From assembly GCF_030272615.1 (NCBI RefSeq), contig NC_081415.1, positions 269,147,425 to 269,211,424 on the forward strand: 64,000 bases of DNA, read 5' to 3'. This document shows, in pieces, positions 47,211-59,506 of this stretch. This stretch comes from Cryptomeria japonica. Taxonomy: Eukaryota > Streptophyta > Pinopsida > Cupressales > Cupressaceae. The notes below the pieces were generated by a model. That model did not search any database. It saw only the letters and a list, made by a program, of their open reading frames with translations, and had not been told where the DNA came from. Position numbers and translations under genes: made by a program. The stretch's first letter is position 1, and each line of letters starts with the position of its first letter.

Positions 47211-47743
47211 ATTCAAATAGAAAATGAATAATAATTATTTATTAAATTCAAAATAAGGCATAATTTATATAGGTGGGAAGATGAGGATATTCTTAAAAAA
47301 CCCTTTTTGTTTTATCAATTTAGGTAAAAAAAAGTCGTTAGCCACATGGGTGAAGTTTGGAAAAGCAAGGAAGACTCCTAAACACGTTTTTTTGTGTTGA
47401 CTTTCTAAGTTTGGCATGTCCTAGCCAAATCCCAAAGCAATCCCGAGGCTATAGATTTTTGTCAAAGGTAACGAATATCAGATATATCTGCAGATAACAA
47501 ATATCCGATATTATTGGAAATCATTTTTTTGTTAGTTTATTTCTATAAATATGATATATATAATATAAAATATATCATAATATATAATATATTATATTAC
47601 TATTATGTATAATAATTAAAATATTATTTTATATATTTTATTCAAAATATAAATATTTATATATATTACTAATACATATAAAATAATATAATTAATGATA
47701 TTAATATATATATTAAAAAACATATATATATATATCCTGATAT
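47211..47743. other. Sequence without a gene, including an AT dinucleotide-rich run
   Basis: From 47530 on it is almost only A and T (tatata words). The word aacattttatattaaat at its end was used as the LINE2 target. Confidence 0.5.
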
Positions 47744-47760
47744 AACATTTTATATTAAAT
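47744..47760 (+). repeat. Target-site duplication of LINE2, left
   Basis: aacattttatattaaat, identical to 63422-63438. Confidence 0.9.
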
Positions 47761-48540
47761 TGTTGGTAATGATATTGTGGATGTGGTGGCTAGAGAGTTT
47801 TTTGGTTCCTGCTCTCTTTTGAAAGAACTCAATGCCACTTTTTTTTGTCTTGATCCCCAAGAAGCTGGATGCCAACTGCTTCCAGGATTTTAGACCTATC
47901 AGTTTAAGTAATTCGATCTATAAGATCTTTACCAAAATTCTAGTTTTCAGATTGAAGAGTATTCTTCCGCTCCTGATCTCTAAACATCAAAATGGGTTTG
48001 TGCCTAGGAGATATATTTTGGACTCTATAATTGTGGTTCATGAGAACATCCATTCGCTCTCCATCAACAGGAAACCTGGTTTTTTACTCAAGCTTGATCT
48101 GCTCAAAGCCTATGATCGGGTTAACTGGAATTTCTTTATCAAAATTCTACAGTCTTTTGGCTTTTGTGATCACTTCATACAATTGGTGAATCAATGCATC
48201 TCTACTCCAAAATTTTTGGTGCTGGTCAATGGTTCTCCTTCAAGTTTCTTCTATAGGCATAAGGCAAGGAGATCCCCTCTCCCCGTTTCTTTTTATTTTG
48301 ATGAGTGAAGCTCTCAGCAAGATTATTTAGAGAGAAACTATGACTAGTAAACTCAAAGGGCTTCGCCCCTCTTCTCAGGCCCAAATTTGTTCCCATCAGC
48401 AATTTGTCGATGACACTCTTCTTATGGGTGGAAGTTTCGTTTCAGAAGCCAAGTCATTAAAGTATCTTCTCAATCTTTATGAGTGTGGCTCTGGGCAAAA
48501 TATTAGTTTACCCAAGAGTTCTATTTTTTCCCGTAATACT
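47761..48540 (+). pseudogene. LINE2 reverse transcriptase, N-terminal part
   Basis: The reading ELNATFF-VLIPKK, DFRPISLSNSIYKIFTKIL, HQNGFVPRRYILDSI, FLLKLDLLKAYDRVNW, GIRQGDPLSPFLFILMSEAL and QFVDDTLLMGG gives RT blocks 1-5 of the L1 clade. The catalytic box is FVDD in place of FADD. One frameshift lies near 48250 and a stop near 48330. The sequence is interrupted at 48540 by the TACT duplication of the DNA transposon and continues at 59541. Confidence 0.9.
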
Positions 48541-48570
48541 GGGTAAGTGCACCAAGATGGTGTGCAAAAA
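48541..48570 (+). repeat. Left terminal inverted repeat of the DNA transposon
   Basis: It includes gatggtgtgcaaaaa, identical to the right end in reverse complement. Confidence 0.88.
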
Positions 48571-49394
48571 GGGGGGTATAAGTAGACACTTTTTTCTTTC
48601 TTTCTGAAATCAGGTAAAATTCAACTTGGAGGAGAAAGTTGAGAATCATCCACTCAAGATATGAAGATACTCAAAGAACAAAGATTGTAGTAATATGAAT
48701 CTACTTTCCAAACTACTAATTTTTTTCAAAATTGGATAGGATTAAGGAGGTCAAATCCTTCATGCACGAAAAATAGACCCTGATTTTTTCTTAAAAGCAT
48801 AACATAGTGTCTGACATACGCATCAAAAAAGTCATAGTTAGATTTAGTAGTTTGACAAATCCTATGGCAGAAAGATAGTTAAGAGTGAGCACTAGAAGTT
48901 GAGTATTTTTTTGTAATTTTTTGTTAAGTATTTTTTTTTTATGATTTTTCCAATTGAGCACATCCTGAAAATTAGGAACCTATTCGTGCGCAAAGCATAA
49001 CTTGCACCAAAACAATCGAAAATGCAATTTTTTTTTATCAAGTGCACTATAATAATATATAAAGTTTTTAAAATTTGGATAAGTAGATCAAAAGTTATTA
49101 AAAAAATGGTACACGTATGTCTTTGAGAACTATTGAGACACTGGTAAAAGAAATTCAATAATAATGTTATTGTTGTTCATTTTTAAAAAAAAAATATGGT
49201 TAGAAAGCTTAGAAGATGGGTGAAAATACGGTGGCAATTTTAGAAATATCCACTTGATGAAGTGTAAACCTGATGATGACAAAGTCGAGAAACCAAGTTC
49301 ATAAAACAAAACATGTCAAAAAGGAGGCAAATGGAGGGAAATCAAACCTCCAAACTGCAACTTTGTCATCCAAGCCGATTCACAAGCCTAAACA

Positions 49395-49480
49395 AACAAG
49401 AGCGTGTACGAGGTTTCATTTGAATAATAACCACGTACGAGGTTCCTTTTGAATAAGAACCGCGTACGCAGTTCTGCCTG
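49395..49480 (+). promoter_or_regulatory. Left subterminal repeats with CGTACG cores
   Basis: Three units about 30 bp apart: cgtgtacgaggtttc, cacgtacgaggttcc and cgcgtacgcagttct, separated by tttgaataa(t/g)aa. Related, weaker units lie at 52020-52150. Confidence 0.65.
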
Positions 49481-49519
49481 TGATACTCTAACACAAAGAA
49501 ATTAATGTGTATGTTTAAA

Positions 49520-49520
<1 letters not shown>

Positions 49521-49576
<56 letters not shown>
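49521..49576 (+). repeat. TG dinucleotide microsatellite
   Basis: About 28 tg units, followed by 270 bp of tatg/tata-rich simple sequence to about 49850. Confidence 0.97.
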
Positions 49577-49577
<1 letters not shown>

Positions 49578-49889
49578 ATACATATATGTATATGTATAAT
49601 ATGTATATATGTAGATATTGTATGTATATATGTATATATAATATGTGTATATATATACACACACACATACGTATGTATGTAATATGGATGTATATGTATA
49701 TAATATGTGTATGACATATGTATGTTTATAATATATATAATATGTATGTATGTGTATTATCTTTTGATATTTTATGTGTATTATATGTATATGTATATGT
49801 GTATGTACATGTACATGTATTTTAATATATATTATCTTTTGACATCTTATTGTATATTGTATTCTCCTCTCTCTCTCTCTCTCTCTTAG

Positions 49890-50906
49890 GACCCCACATA
49901 ATTCCCAATGACATCATGTAAGGTCCCTTAGCACACACATGACCCCTTAAAACCATATTATGTCCTAAGCGGTCATATGATGTTCTAACACATGTGCGGC
50001 CCCATTATGACCCTACATGATGCACAATGATGTCATAGGACCCCTTAAGACCATCTATGATATCTTAAGGGGTCATATTGTGTCTTAAGAGGTCATATGA
50101 TGTTGTAACACATGCGTGGATCAATTAGGACCCCACCTGACTCCTAACAACATCATGTGGCATCTCTTCCTCTCTCTCTCTCTCTCTCTCCCCCCCCCCT
50201 TAGGACCCCACATAACACCACATGACCCTTTAGGAGCATATGATGTCCTAAGGGGTCATACAGTGTTCTGAGGTGACAAGATGAACCATTATTATAATAT
50301 AAAAAGCAGTACCAATACTGCTTACAAATTCAACACCTAAGGGGTCATATGGTATCATAAGGGATCATAGGACACCATATGACCCCTTAGAACACCATAC
50401 GACCCATAAGGACACCATATGGTGTCGTAAGGGATCATATCGTGTCTTAAGGGATCGTAGGACACAATATGACCCATAACAATACCTAAGAGGTCATATG
50501 GTATCCTAAGGGGTCATAGGACACTGTATGACCCCTTAGGACACAATATGACCTCTAACAACACCTAAGGGGTCATATGGTGTCCTAAGGGGTCATAAGA
50601 TACCATATGACCCCTAAGGACAACATACATCCCATAACAACACCTTATGGTGTCGTAAGGGGTCATATGGTGTCCTAAGGTGTCATAGAACACAATATGA
50701 CCCCTAACAACACCTAAGGGGACATATGGTGTCCTAAGGGGTCACAAGATACCATATGACTCCTAAATACACCTACGACTCATAACGACACCATATGGTG
50801 TCCTAAGGGGTCATAGGTCAGAATATGACCCCTTAGGACACAATATGACCCCTAATGACACCATATAACCCTAATGTGGTGCTCTAAGGGGTCATGTGGT
50901 GTCTTA

Positions 50907-50910
<4 letters not shown>
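49890..50910 (+). repeat. Palindromic short-motif array (catatgaccccttaggaca type)
   Basis: More than twenty copies of a ~20-bp motif alternate between catatgaccccttaggaca and its complement tgtcctaaggggtcatatg. Spacing is irregular and only a few bases separate the units. Frequent pairing of opposite copies would fold this stretch into many hairpins. Confidence 0.85.
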
Positions 50911-50978
<68 letters not shown>

Positions 50979-51195
50979 ACCTCCCTCCCTCCCTCCGGAC
51001 CCCACATAACACCACATGCCCTTTTAGGAGTATATGATGTCCTAAGGGGTCAAGATGACAAGATGGCATTATGGTGTCGTAAGGTGCCAAGATGAACCAT
51101 TATTACAATATAAAAATCAATACCAATATTGCTTACAAGAATAACAAACCAACATGCTTCCCCTCTCTCCCTTCCTCCATACCCCCTCCCTCCCT

Positions 51196-51232
<37 letters not shown>

Positions 51233-51540
51233 TCTCTCCCTCCCCACTCTTTCTCTCTCCCACCCCCTTTATCTCCCTTACTTTCCCATCGCCCCCCCCC
51301 CCCCCTCTCTCTCTCCCTCTCTCCCTTAGGACCCCACATAACACCTAATGACATCATGTGACCCCTTAGCACACCACATGACCCTTTAGGAGCATATGAT
51401 GTCCTAAGGGGTCATAAGGTGTCCTAAGGTGGAAAGATGAACCATTGTTACAATATAAAAAGCAGTACCAATAATGCTTACAAAAATAACAAATCAGCAT
51501 GCTCCCCCTCTCTCCCTTCCTCCATACCCCTTCCATACAC
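50200..51540 (+). repeat. Three-copy direct repeat of 135-215 bp
   Basis: Copies at about 50200-50332, 50997-51187 and 51326-51540 share ggaccccacataacacc, aggag(c/t)atatgatgtcctaa, gatgaaccatt and ataccaata-type words. The last two also share catgct-ccctctctcccttcc. Each is preceded by a CT tract. Confidence 0.8.
50910..50975 (+). repeat. CT dinucleotide tract
   Basis: About 32 ct units. Shorter CT tracts lie at 49869-49887, 50168-50190, 51200-51230 and 51960-51980, with C runs at 50190 and 51293-51305. Confidence 0.95.
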
Positions 51541-52489
51541 AAATTCAACTTGGTAAATAAATTCTTTATCTAAAAAATTGGCTGCAAGCCTCGCAAGTTA
51601 TTTATAATTGGCAAAAATTTCATTATCACCCACTTTTCTTGTGTAGAAAAAATCCAGAAACACTTTCAAGCTTTCTCCTTCTACCTCCTCCACTATCACT
51701 TCTACTCTTTCGTTCTCCATGAAACCTACAATCTAAAACACAATACTTTCTCCTCCCACCTCTTTCATCACTATATTCTATTTAGCCATCTTGTTATATA
51801 CCACTTGGAACATAATAATCTTATCTCCCACCTCCTTTATCACAATCACTCTTTTCTTTTGAACCATCAAATCCCCTTCAAACATGACCTGAAAAACATC
51901 TGACCTGTTCACCTGCCAATATATTATAAAACAAAAGATAATGGAATGTCCTTAATCTGAGCTCTCTCTCTCTCTCTCTCCATCTCCCTCCCTTTTCCTT
52001 CACATTTTCTTTACTACAAGTAACGTGTATGGAGTTTTGATAAGTTAAAAGCACATACGAGGTATTGGGAATATGGATGTTGGCCTGCTGAGAAATTTTA
52101 GGACTAAAAGCACACACAGAGTTATTGAACATACTACGTACATGGTTCTTGGACATACTTTTAGTTTCCCAATAGCCTCAACGACCTCAGAAGAAGTTTT
52201 TGAGGTCATTGAAGGCCCCACTACAACTGTTACTACATTTCTGTGACAATTTTATATGTAGAAGTAAGTGAAATTTTTGTTTTGCATGATCTCAAATGAT
52301 TGAATTCTTGTTCTTATTAGTTTGGTCAATGTTATTGTGATTGTTTAATAGTTTTGATTTAAAAAAATAAAGATAATTCTCAATTTTATGGTTATTTGAT
52401 TGTTTAAGAACTTTTCTTTGCATATATATGTAATATGATTCTATTTAGGACAACCGATATTAACGATAAGAAAGAACAAGCGAGGAACG
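51541..52489. other. Transposon sequence upstream of the transposase gene
   Basis: Mostly pyrimidine-rich (plus strand) to 52015, then weak CGTACG-type repeats, then an AT-rich leader. It may hold the transposase promoter, but no definite site is visible. Confidence 0.4.
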
Positions 52490-55404
52490 ATGGAACAACG
52501 AGAGGTTGAAAAAGAAAGAAAAAGACATTGTATGAAGAAATTAATGACATAAGAACAATGGGACAAGAAGGTACATCATCCTCAACATCTCATTTTGATT
52601 CACCAAATGAACATAATGCAATTGAAGAAGAGATCACAATGAATAATCAAACAAACGATGAAGATGTACCAACAACATTTGATTTACCGTATGAACCTAA
52701 TGCAATTGAAGAAGATACCAAATTGAATATTCAGTTAAATGATGAACATACATCAACTCTATTTGATGTGATGAATGTACCTAATGCACACTATGCACCG
52801 ATGTTAACATCTCCTAGAATCATTCGTAGGAAACCAAAGTATCTAATTGACATTGATGAGAATATTTTGAAGCCAATGCCCGATAAAATGAATGAACGAA
52901 CCTGTAGGAGAATGGTTAAAATAATATGACAAAACTATTTTGAAAACTTAAATCAAACTGCAAGATGCCAATTAATTGCTGAAATGATTAAAAATTTAAA
53001 TTTTAGAGAGATAATGAAAATTCTAGGCCTAAGATCATCTGAAAGTAATAGTGAAATAACTATTGTGAGAGATGCATATCAAGCTATTGGTTCAAAATAA
53101 CGTACTAAAGATTCTAATGTTAGTCGGCATGTTTTTTAAAAAAGATCGTTTGATAAGAAAAACAAATAAGTCATTAAACATAAGTAGAGCAACATTACGT
53201 AAAGCATTAGATAGGCAGGAGAAAATAGAGGATCCTAACAATAATTCTTTGGGCGTTCTCGGGTAGACTACCACACAAAGACAAGGTTGTTGTTGATGCA
53301 CTAAGAACATTAATTGAAACTTTTTGGCACAATAACACAAGGGTTTCACCTAACCAAAGAGATGTTGTTAGAAGGCGAATTAGATATAGAAATCGTGAGC
53401 CACATGCCAAACACTATTTGGATATGACTCAAACAAAATTTTATGAAAGATTCCTTCAAAAGTTTCCTCAAATAAGAATTAGTTAAAGGTTTTTTTAAAT
53501 GGAAAAACCTTTTTATGTTAAGATTAATCATGTACGCACCACGTGTTGTTGTATGATGCATATTGAATTTTCCATGCACTATGATATTTATCATCATATA
53601 TGTTGTACTTTTCACACTAATGATGTTGTGCACGAATGAAATATACAACCACCTCCTAAGTCACCACAAGAATTTATTTCAAGTGTGTTATATAAAAGAG
53701 ATGATGGTTGCATTTATTATAAGATGATGTGTTTGAAAGGTTCATGTGCTACATGTGGTTGTTTGCAACATTTGCCAAGATGTCTACATTTGGATAACAC
53801 ACATGAAATTGGTAAGAAACCAGTATCTTTTAGAAAGTACAAGATAGTGACATATGGGGTTAAAGATGGAAAATAATTGAAGAGAGGTGAGTTAGTGAAA
53901 AATGATATATGTGTAGCTGATTTTATAAGAATGTTTAAGGAGAAACTAGTTTATGAGTACATAATGCATACACATAGAGCTCGATGGTTAGATGAGCAAT
54001 TCAAGTTATGCAAGGACACATTTCCTCTTGGTACCATTGTCTCTATAGTTCATTTTGCTGAAAATTATACACTACAACCTCAAAATGAAGTGCAATCTAT
54101 GTATTACCATTCTACACAAGTTTCTATTTTTGTACACATAGCATTCATGCATGCAGATGATAGCACAAAGGAGGATAGAAAGATTGTAAGAGAGTATCAC
54201 TTCTACATAAGTGACGATCGTACACATTCCTCGGCGTTTGTGCAAGGATTCTTTAAATTTTTCTATGATAGTTTAAGGGAAAGGAACATACAATACAATC
54301 AACACATAATGTGGTCAGATAATTGCACCTCGCAATTCAAAAATGCAAAGATGTTCTATTGGTTGAGTAGGATGCATGCGACAAGTGGTGTACAAATTTT
54401 TTGAAATTTCATTAAGGCTGGACATGGAAAGAGAGAGCATGATGGTGCATGAGCATGAGTAAAAAGAGCCCTAGCTACAAAAGAATTGAATTATTAAGGT
54501 GGTGCTGAGTTGACAGATGCAACAACAATTGTTTGATGGTGTAACTCTACAATGGGACCAGGTAATGCAGGTACGTCAATGGTTTATAGATATTTTTGAT
54601 TGATCACTTAATCTGACATTGAAAAATATCAAGATTGTTGTACAGTTGCAAGATACAGTGACATGCACTCATTTCGAAGTTCAAATTCAAGTTCACCGGT
54701 AATTTATACTACATAGATTGTGTGTTTTTTCTCTTCATGTCTGTATTTTTTTGTGGGAAGAATGTGAATCACAAGAGTGGGTTGACAAATGGTCTTGAAT
54801 ACTATTGGTTCCCATTGATACCTATCGAATTCCCAGAGCACTGCAATTGAACCAGATGGAAGCATAAGTTGATTTCGATCATGTATCCGACCTAGTGGAA
54901 CCAGGTGATTTTTTGGGTAAATTTTATTGCAAGAATTTTTTTTGGCTCATTTTGTTACATCAAACATTAATTTTGGTATTAATTATCATTCTATAATATG
55001 CAAGTCATGTGTACACAGTTGTTGCAGAAGACAACAATGAAGAAGGAACAAATTACTTTTTGTGTCGTTGTATTGAGCCTAAGAGAAAATTGATAGCCAC
55101 AATCATTGATGGAGAGGGTATTGAGTATCGAGTAGGGTCTGTTGTCGTGACAGGCACATGGCTTAGGAGATACCCTATCAAGAATTTTGATGTTTGGTTG
55201 TTCGAGGACTTTGAAACACACAAACATATTCTTCATTTCTCCAAACTTGTTGTTGCAACAAATATTCATTCGATTAAGTATCGTGGTAGACCTCATAACA
55301 AGATTTTATGGAAAGTTCGTGAATCTGACCACAAGGCAATAATTGACACATGGGTTAGAACCTATCTAGAAGGCTCACTTGATTTATTCTACGGTTCAGG
55401 GTAG
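52490..55404 (+). pseudogene. Transposase-like gene of the 11-kb transposon
   Basis: Order: a variable acidic N-terminus (52490-52929); NYFENLNQTARCQLIAEMI; FWHNNTRVSPNQRDVVRRR and AKHYLDMTQTKFYERF (53310-53460); a cysteine-rich segment with TCCCMMHIEF (about 53530-53580) and CLKGSCATCGCLQHLPRC (about 53730-53790). The catalytic-looking core follows: YHFYISDDRTHSS, IMWSDNCTSQFKNAKMF and F-I-K-A-G-H-G-K-R-E-H-D-G-A (54190-54450). A last piece (NYFLCRC, VGSVVVTGTWL) ends at 55404, joined by probable introns near 54702-54760 and 54907-55008. Aspartates in the three core blocks could form a DDD/E site. Several stops and shifts show decay. The resemblance is to Sola-type transposases from memory only. 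Confidence 0.62.
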
Positions 55405-55469
55405 AATCATTTTGAGAATTTTGTATATATCATCGGCAAATTATTCTATATTAGTTTTTTGTATATATA

Positions 55470-55685
55470 AATGCCCATGAGTTGATTCGTACATATTTAG
55501 GGGCATAATTTTATACATTTAAATGGCCATGCGCTGATTTGTACATATTTAGATGCCAAATTTTGTATATTTAAATGACGATGAGATGATTCGCACATAT
55601 TTAAATGACGATGAGATGATTCGCACATATTTAAATGACAAATTTTATATAAAAGCCCATGAGATGATTTGTAAAACATTTTTTT
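55470..55685 (+). repeat. Degenerate tandem repeat, unit about 30-60 bp
   Basis: aaatgacgatgagatgatt and cgcacatattt recur. Two units at 55573-55632 are perfect 30-mers and flanking ones are diverged. Confidence 0.8.
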
Positions 55686-56689
55686 GAATATATGTGACTA
55701 TGTTTTGTGACTATTTTTTGAATATATGTGAATATATGTGACTATGTTTTGAATATCTTAAGGGTTTTGAGTTTATGTGATGTGATGAGGTCAATCATGA
55801 CCATTCTTGATTATACTTCAAGTTGCTTCAACCCACCAATGACACACTCCTACTCCACAAACCCCATCCAATCAAGGGACATTCTTTAGATAGGTCACAC
55901 CAACATAGATTCACTCAAGACCAAACATTTCAACCCCAAACACCATACCAACAGACCATAACCAAACTTCAATTTCTTTCTATAATCATGTGCCCAGCAA
56001 GAAGATAATGGGTCTTCATCCAAAAAACCTTTTGTCCAAGCTGATACCGCTGCAACCTTTTGTCCAAGCTTCATCCAAAAAACCTCTGCCATCTTTAGAT
56101 CCTTGGGTCTAAAACTCTCACCAATTTGGTTTCACTATCATTTGGGGTAGGATATTGTGGTATAGTACATTTGAACAATAATGATGGGAAAGAGATTAGA
56201 GAAACCACCAAATACACCGAATAGTTTGAGCAAAAATTAACCGTATTAATTATAAATAATCATATATATATATCAAAATGCACAATAATCAACACAATGA
56301 ACAAATTATGTATGTATCGAATATGCCTATCAATATCAATGAAAAGCACAATAATGAACGCAATGCACATTTATTGGATTGATTATCAATATTTATATAT
56401 ATCAAAAAAGGCATATATGCCAAGTCAATACAAGTTTTACAAAAATGTGGCATATGCCATGTCCAAATAGATATACAATAAAAATGTAGAATATATCTAC
56501 ATGTACTGGTCATTTAATGACCACAAATAACACTATATGATCCTATATTTGTGGTGTATCATCAAAATTGAGCCTCTTTGATTCAGTGCACAACTTTGTA
56601 GATGGCTGCACAACCACAATTCAAAAGCCAAGTTAGAATCCTTTTGTAGAAAATAGTTCACAATTATTAACATAACTATGCATTTAACC
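55686..56689. other. Spacer between the two convergent transposon genes
   Basis: AT-rich, with small local repeats (ctttgtgactatt-type near 55700, ccttttgtccaagct twice near 56025-56070). No gene was seen. Confidence 0.45.
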
Positions 56690-59170
56690 ATTATTTCTTT
56701 GCAATTGAAATGTATATTATCTCATTTGCTGATCTAGGATCTACTGTCTTCTTTGTCTTCTCCTTGCTAGTCTTAGGAGTTTTCTTGAACACATACTTAA
56801 AAGGATACAAGTTATGGCTGAACCGCGAAGGGGCCTATTATAGATTAAATACAATTAATACAATATACCAACATATATAGATCAAAAACACTAAAATCTA
56901 CAATATAGAGAACAAAAGTGTACCGGAGCCTCAAATGCTTCTCCAGTAGACTGAGGAGTGCTCACCATTGATTGAGCAATTGTGGCTATCACCTATACAA
57001 AAAATGATTAAAAATTAAATACAGTTAATATAATGATAATATTGTAGGTTAAATACAATTAATGCAATATATAAAACAAAAGTGTACCAAAGCTTGAGAT
57101 GCTTCTCTAGTACATGGAGGAGGGCTTGCCATTGATGAAGCAGCTATGGATATTTCCTATATGAAAAATGATAAGATTATAATCTAGTACAATTTAACAT
57201 GTACATGTGCATATAATCATCAAATCAATAAACTAAAGTAGAGATACATACCTCCGACCTCTCTCGATCCTTGGGCGTATCAGGTGCATTCAACAATTCT
57301 ACAAAGCCCAATGGCCGCTGTATATAAAACAGACAAAAAACACTAATCTATCTACAAATTCTAACTAAGACAATTTCAACCTTTTAAAATAATTGTACAA
57401 TTAAAAATGTGTTCAATTACCTTCTTCCCACATTTAGGCATCGTCGAGGATTTCTTTCACTGAGGACGAGGCCTAGACACGGAGGGGGTACCCTAAAACA
57501 AACAAAATTAACACGAGATATTAGTAGATAATATTAAATAGAATTTAACAAATCTAAAAATAAATGACTTGCATATTCCATCAAAAGAATACATAAAATA
57601 ATATGTACAAAATATGATACCACATAGCTTTGTAGGCCAAAATCAATTGCTGAGAGCGTGACATCATCAATGTGGTACATTTGGTCCCCTATCAATGCCT
57701 ACAAAACAAAAAATTGTCAAGCATTAAAGAGAGTATATCTTATAATTTTTTTTGAATTCAAAGTACTATTCTATTTTAACATGTTACAAAATTTATACCT
57801 CAGGCGTCGAAGTTGTAGCTGCAATAACCGCGAGAGGAATATTTGATGGTGTATTAACACCAACTACTACATCCTAAAATGCATATTGTTTGTATCAATT
57901 TAAACTGAACTGTAAATAAAACTTCATTTATAATTACAAATTTTAAGTGACTAATAAATAAAATGTTATGAATTCAAATCAACACACCTGTGTCTGCGAC
58001 TGACTAGCAAACAATGTTTCCATCAATTCATCCATCAACACCACATCCTCAGTCGTGCAGGTCTGACATTTTCTCCCACAAATTGTGCATAGATGGGATG
58101 TGGAATCATCTGCACTCACCTCGACATCCATATCTATGCATATGCCTGAGCAAGAGGGGCACACATGCTCAATGGGTTGACTAGTGCCAACTGTCTCAGC
58201 TAATGGGTCATCGTTTGGGCCAAGCAGGTGTGCTAATTGTGTCTCATGCTGGATTATCACATCAGTCAATGTTGTGTCCACCTAAAAAGTCTGTAGCTCC
58301 ATTGAATCTTTAAGGGTTACTAGGATTGTCACATGCACCTTAGGTTTGGGTGCTAGGGGGTGACGACTCTATCGGTCTATTACCCTATGCGCTCCAGGTC
58401 TATCTTGGGCAGAGCTGCCACCCCTACCATGGAACTCTCTCATATCAAAATAATTAGGCCACTCATTGAGGACAAACTCACAATATAATTTCCTCAAAAA
58501 ATATAATGGAATGTCAAAATTATTACAAGGTGGTTCATCAAAGACCATCCACCACCTATTCCAAAAAAGATTCTTCATCTGCACATTGGTACACCAATTT
58601 ATGGGAAACCTCTTTTCATTAAGAGGTAAGGACTCACCAGTTCTAGAGTCAACAAAAAGAGCACATATTTGTGTGTTACTTATGTTTTTTCTTTTCACTG
58701 CATCATATGATAACCCATTAGCATAATAAGTGCGACACCTATCCCTATAGTTTCCCCATTTTGTAATCTGACTCAAAACTATAGTGGCACCACTAGCCAA
58801 TGTTTCTAGGCTAGTGGCAAGGGATAAATGATGCTCAAGCTCAGATGTTTTCAATCTATTAATCAGTCTATTTATTTTAGCAATGTTTTTCCTTAACTGA
58901 TTAAGCAAATCCTCCTATGTAGTTGTTGTACGATCTAAAGGAGGAGCCAGAGGTGTATCTTGAGGGTTTTGCTATGGATTTTGTTGTGGGGTTTACGGTG
59001 GGTTTTGAGGTGTGTCTTGTTGTGGTTCTGGATTTTTAGAATTTGATATTGGTAACAAAAAATTAAAAAAACTAATCAAAATCAATGAATTTAAATTGAA
59101 AACGTAAATAAAATTTATCAGATGTGCAAAAATAAATAAAAAAATACATAACCGACCACTTTCCATGGTG
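56690..59170 (-). pseudogene. Second transposon gene: multi-exon zinc-cysteine protein, convergent to the transposase
   Basis: On the minus strand a short first exon (MESGR, 59168) precedes a Q/P-rich exon starting near 59030. A long frame (58908-58369) carries KINRLINRLKTSELEHHL, ITKWGNYRDRCRTYY, LPLNEKRFPINWC and FDMREFHGRGGSSAQD. A frame at 58281-57979 holds CPSCSGIC and CTICGRKCQTC, a likely zinc site. Small exons with good gt-ag borders follow at about 57702-57622, 57494-57422, 57318-57252, 57156-57090 and 56993-56924, and a last exon near 56836-56690 ends E-I-I-Y-I-S-I-A-K-K-stop. Several in-frame stops (for example near 58990) show decay. I do not recognise the family. A DNA-binding partner of the transposase is a guess. 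Confidence 0.5.
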
Positions 59171-59284
59171 TCTGGGTGTGAAAATATGTAGCCCATGCAT
59201 GGTTTGGAACAAAAAAACCAATTAAAACTCGCTCTCAGTCGTGGAAGAAAAGAATATAATTGACTGTAAAAAAAATAAATTTAT

Positions 59285-59475
59285 TGACAAGGACCGTGTA
59301 TGAGATCCTTTAGGAACTAAAACCACGCACGAGGTCCTAGTTCCTAAAGGATCGCATATGCGGTCTTATTTCGTAAAGGACCGCATACATGGTTTTGTCC
59401 GTTTAGGCTCAGACACAATGAACCTAACCGTGTACGGGGTTTTTTAAAATTTTAAAACTCCAAACGTGGTTGCTA
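59285..59475 (+). promoter_or_regulatory. Right subterminal repeats with CGTACG-type cores
   Basis: Six units spaced about 30 bp apart: accgtgtatgagatcc, ccacgcacgaggtcc, tcgcatatgcggtc, ccgcatacatggtt, ccgtgtacggggtt, ccaaacgtggttg. They mirror the left set. Confidence 0.65.
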
Positions 59476-59506
59476 TTTTTTAACTTTTTTTTGGTGTGTG
59501 TCCACT

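Noticed and set aside
49502-49889. Open frames over the TG and TATG repeats
   Set aside because: They are translations of simple sequence and occur on both strands.
51050-51372. R/E/G-rich and S/L/P-rich open frames
   Set aside because: They are generated by CT/GA tracts and present in several overlapping frames on both strands.
50890-51450. CRISPR-like array
   Set aside because: The repeats are degenerate, palindromic and irregularly spaced in a plant transposon; no array structure.
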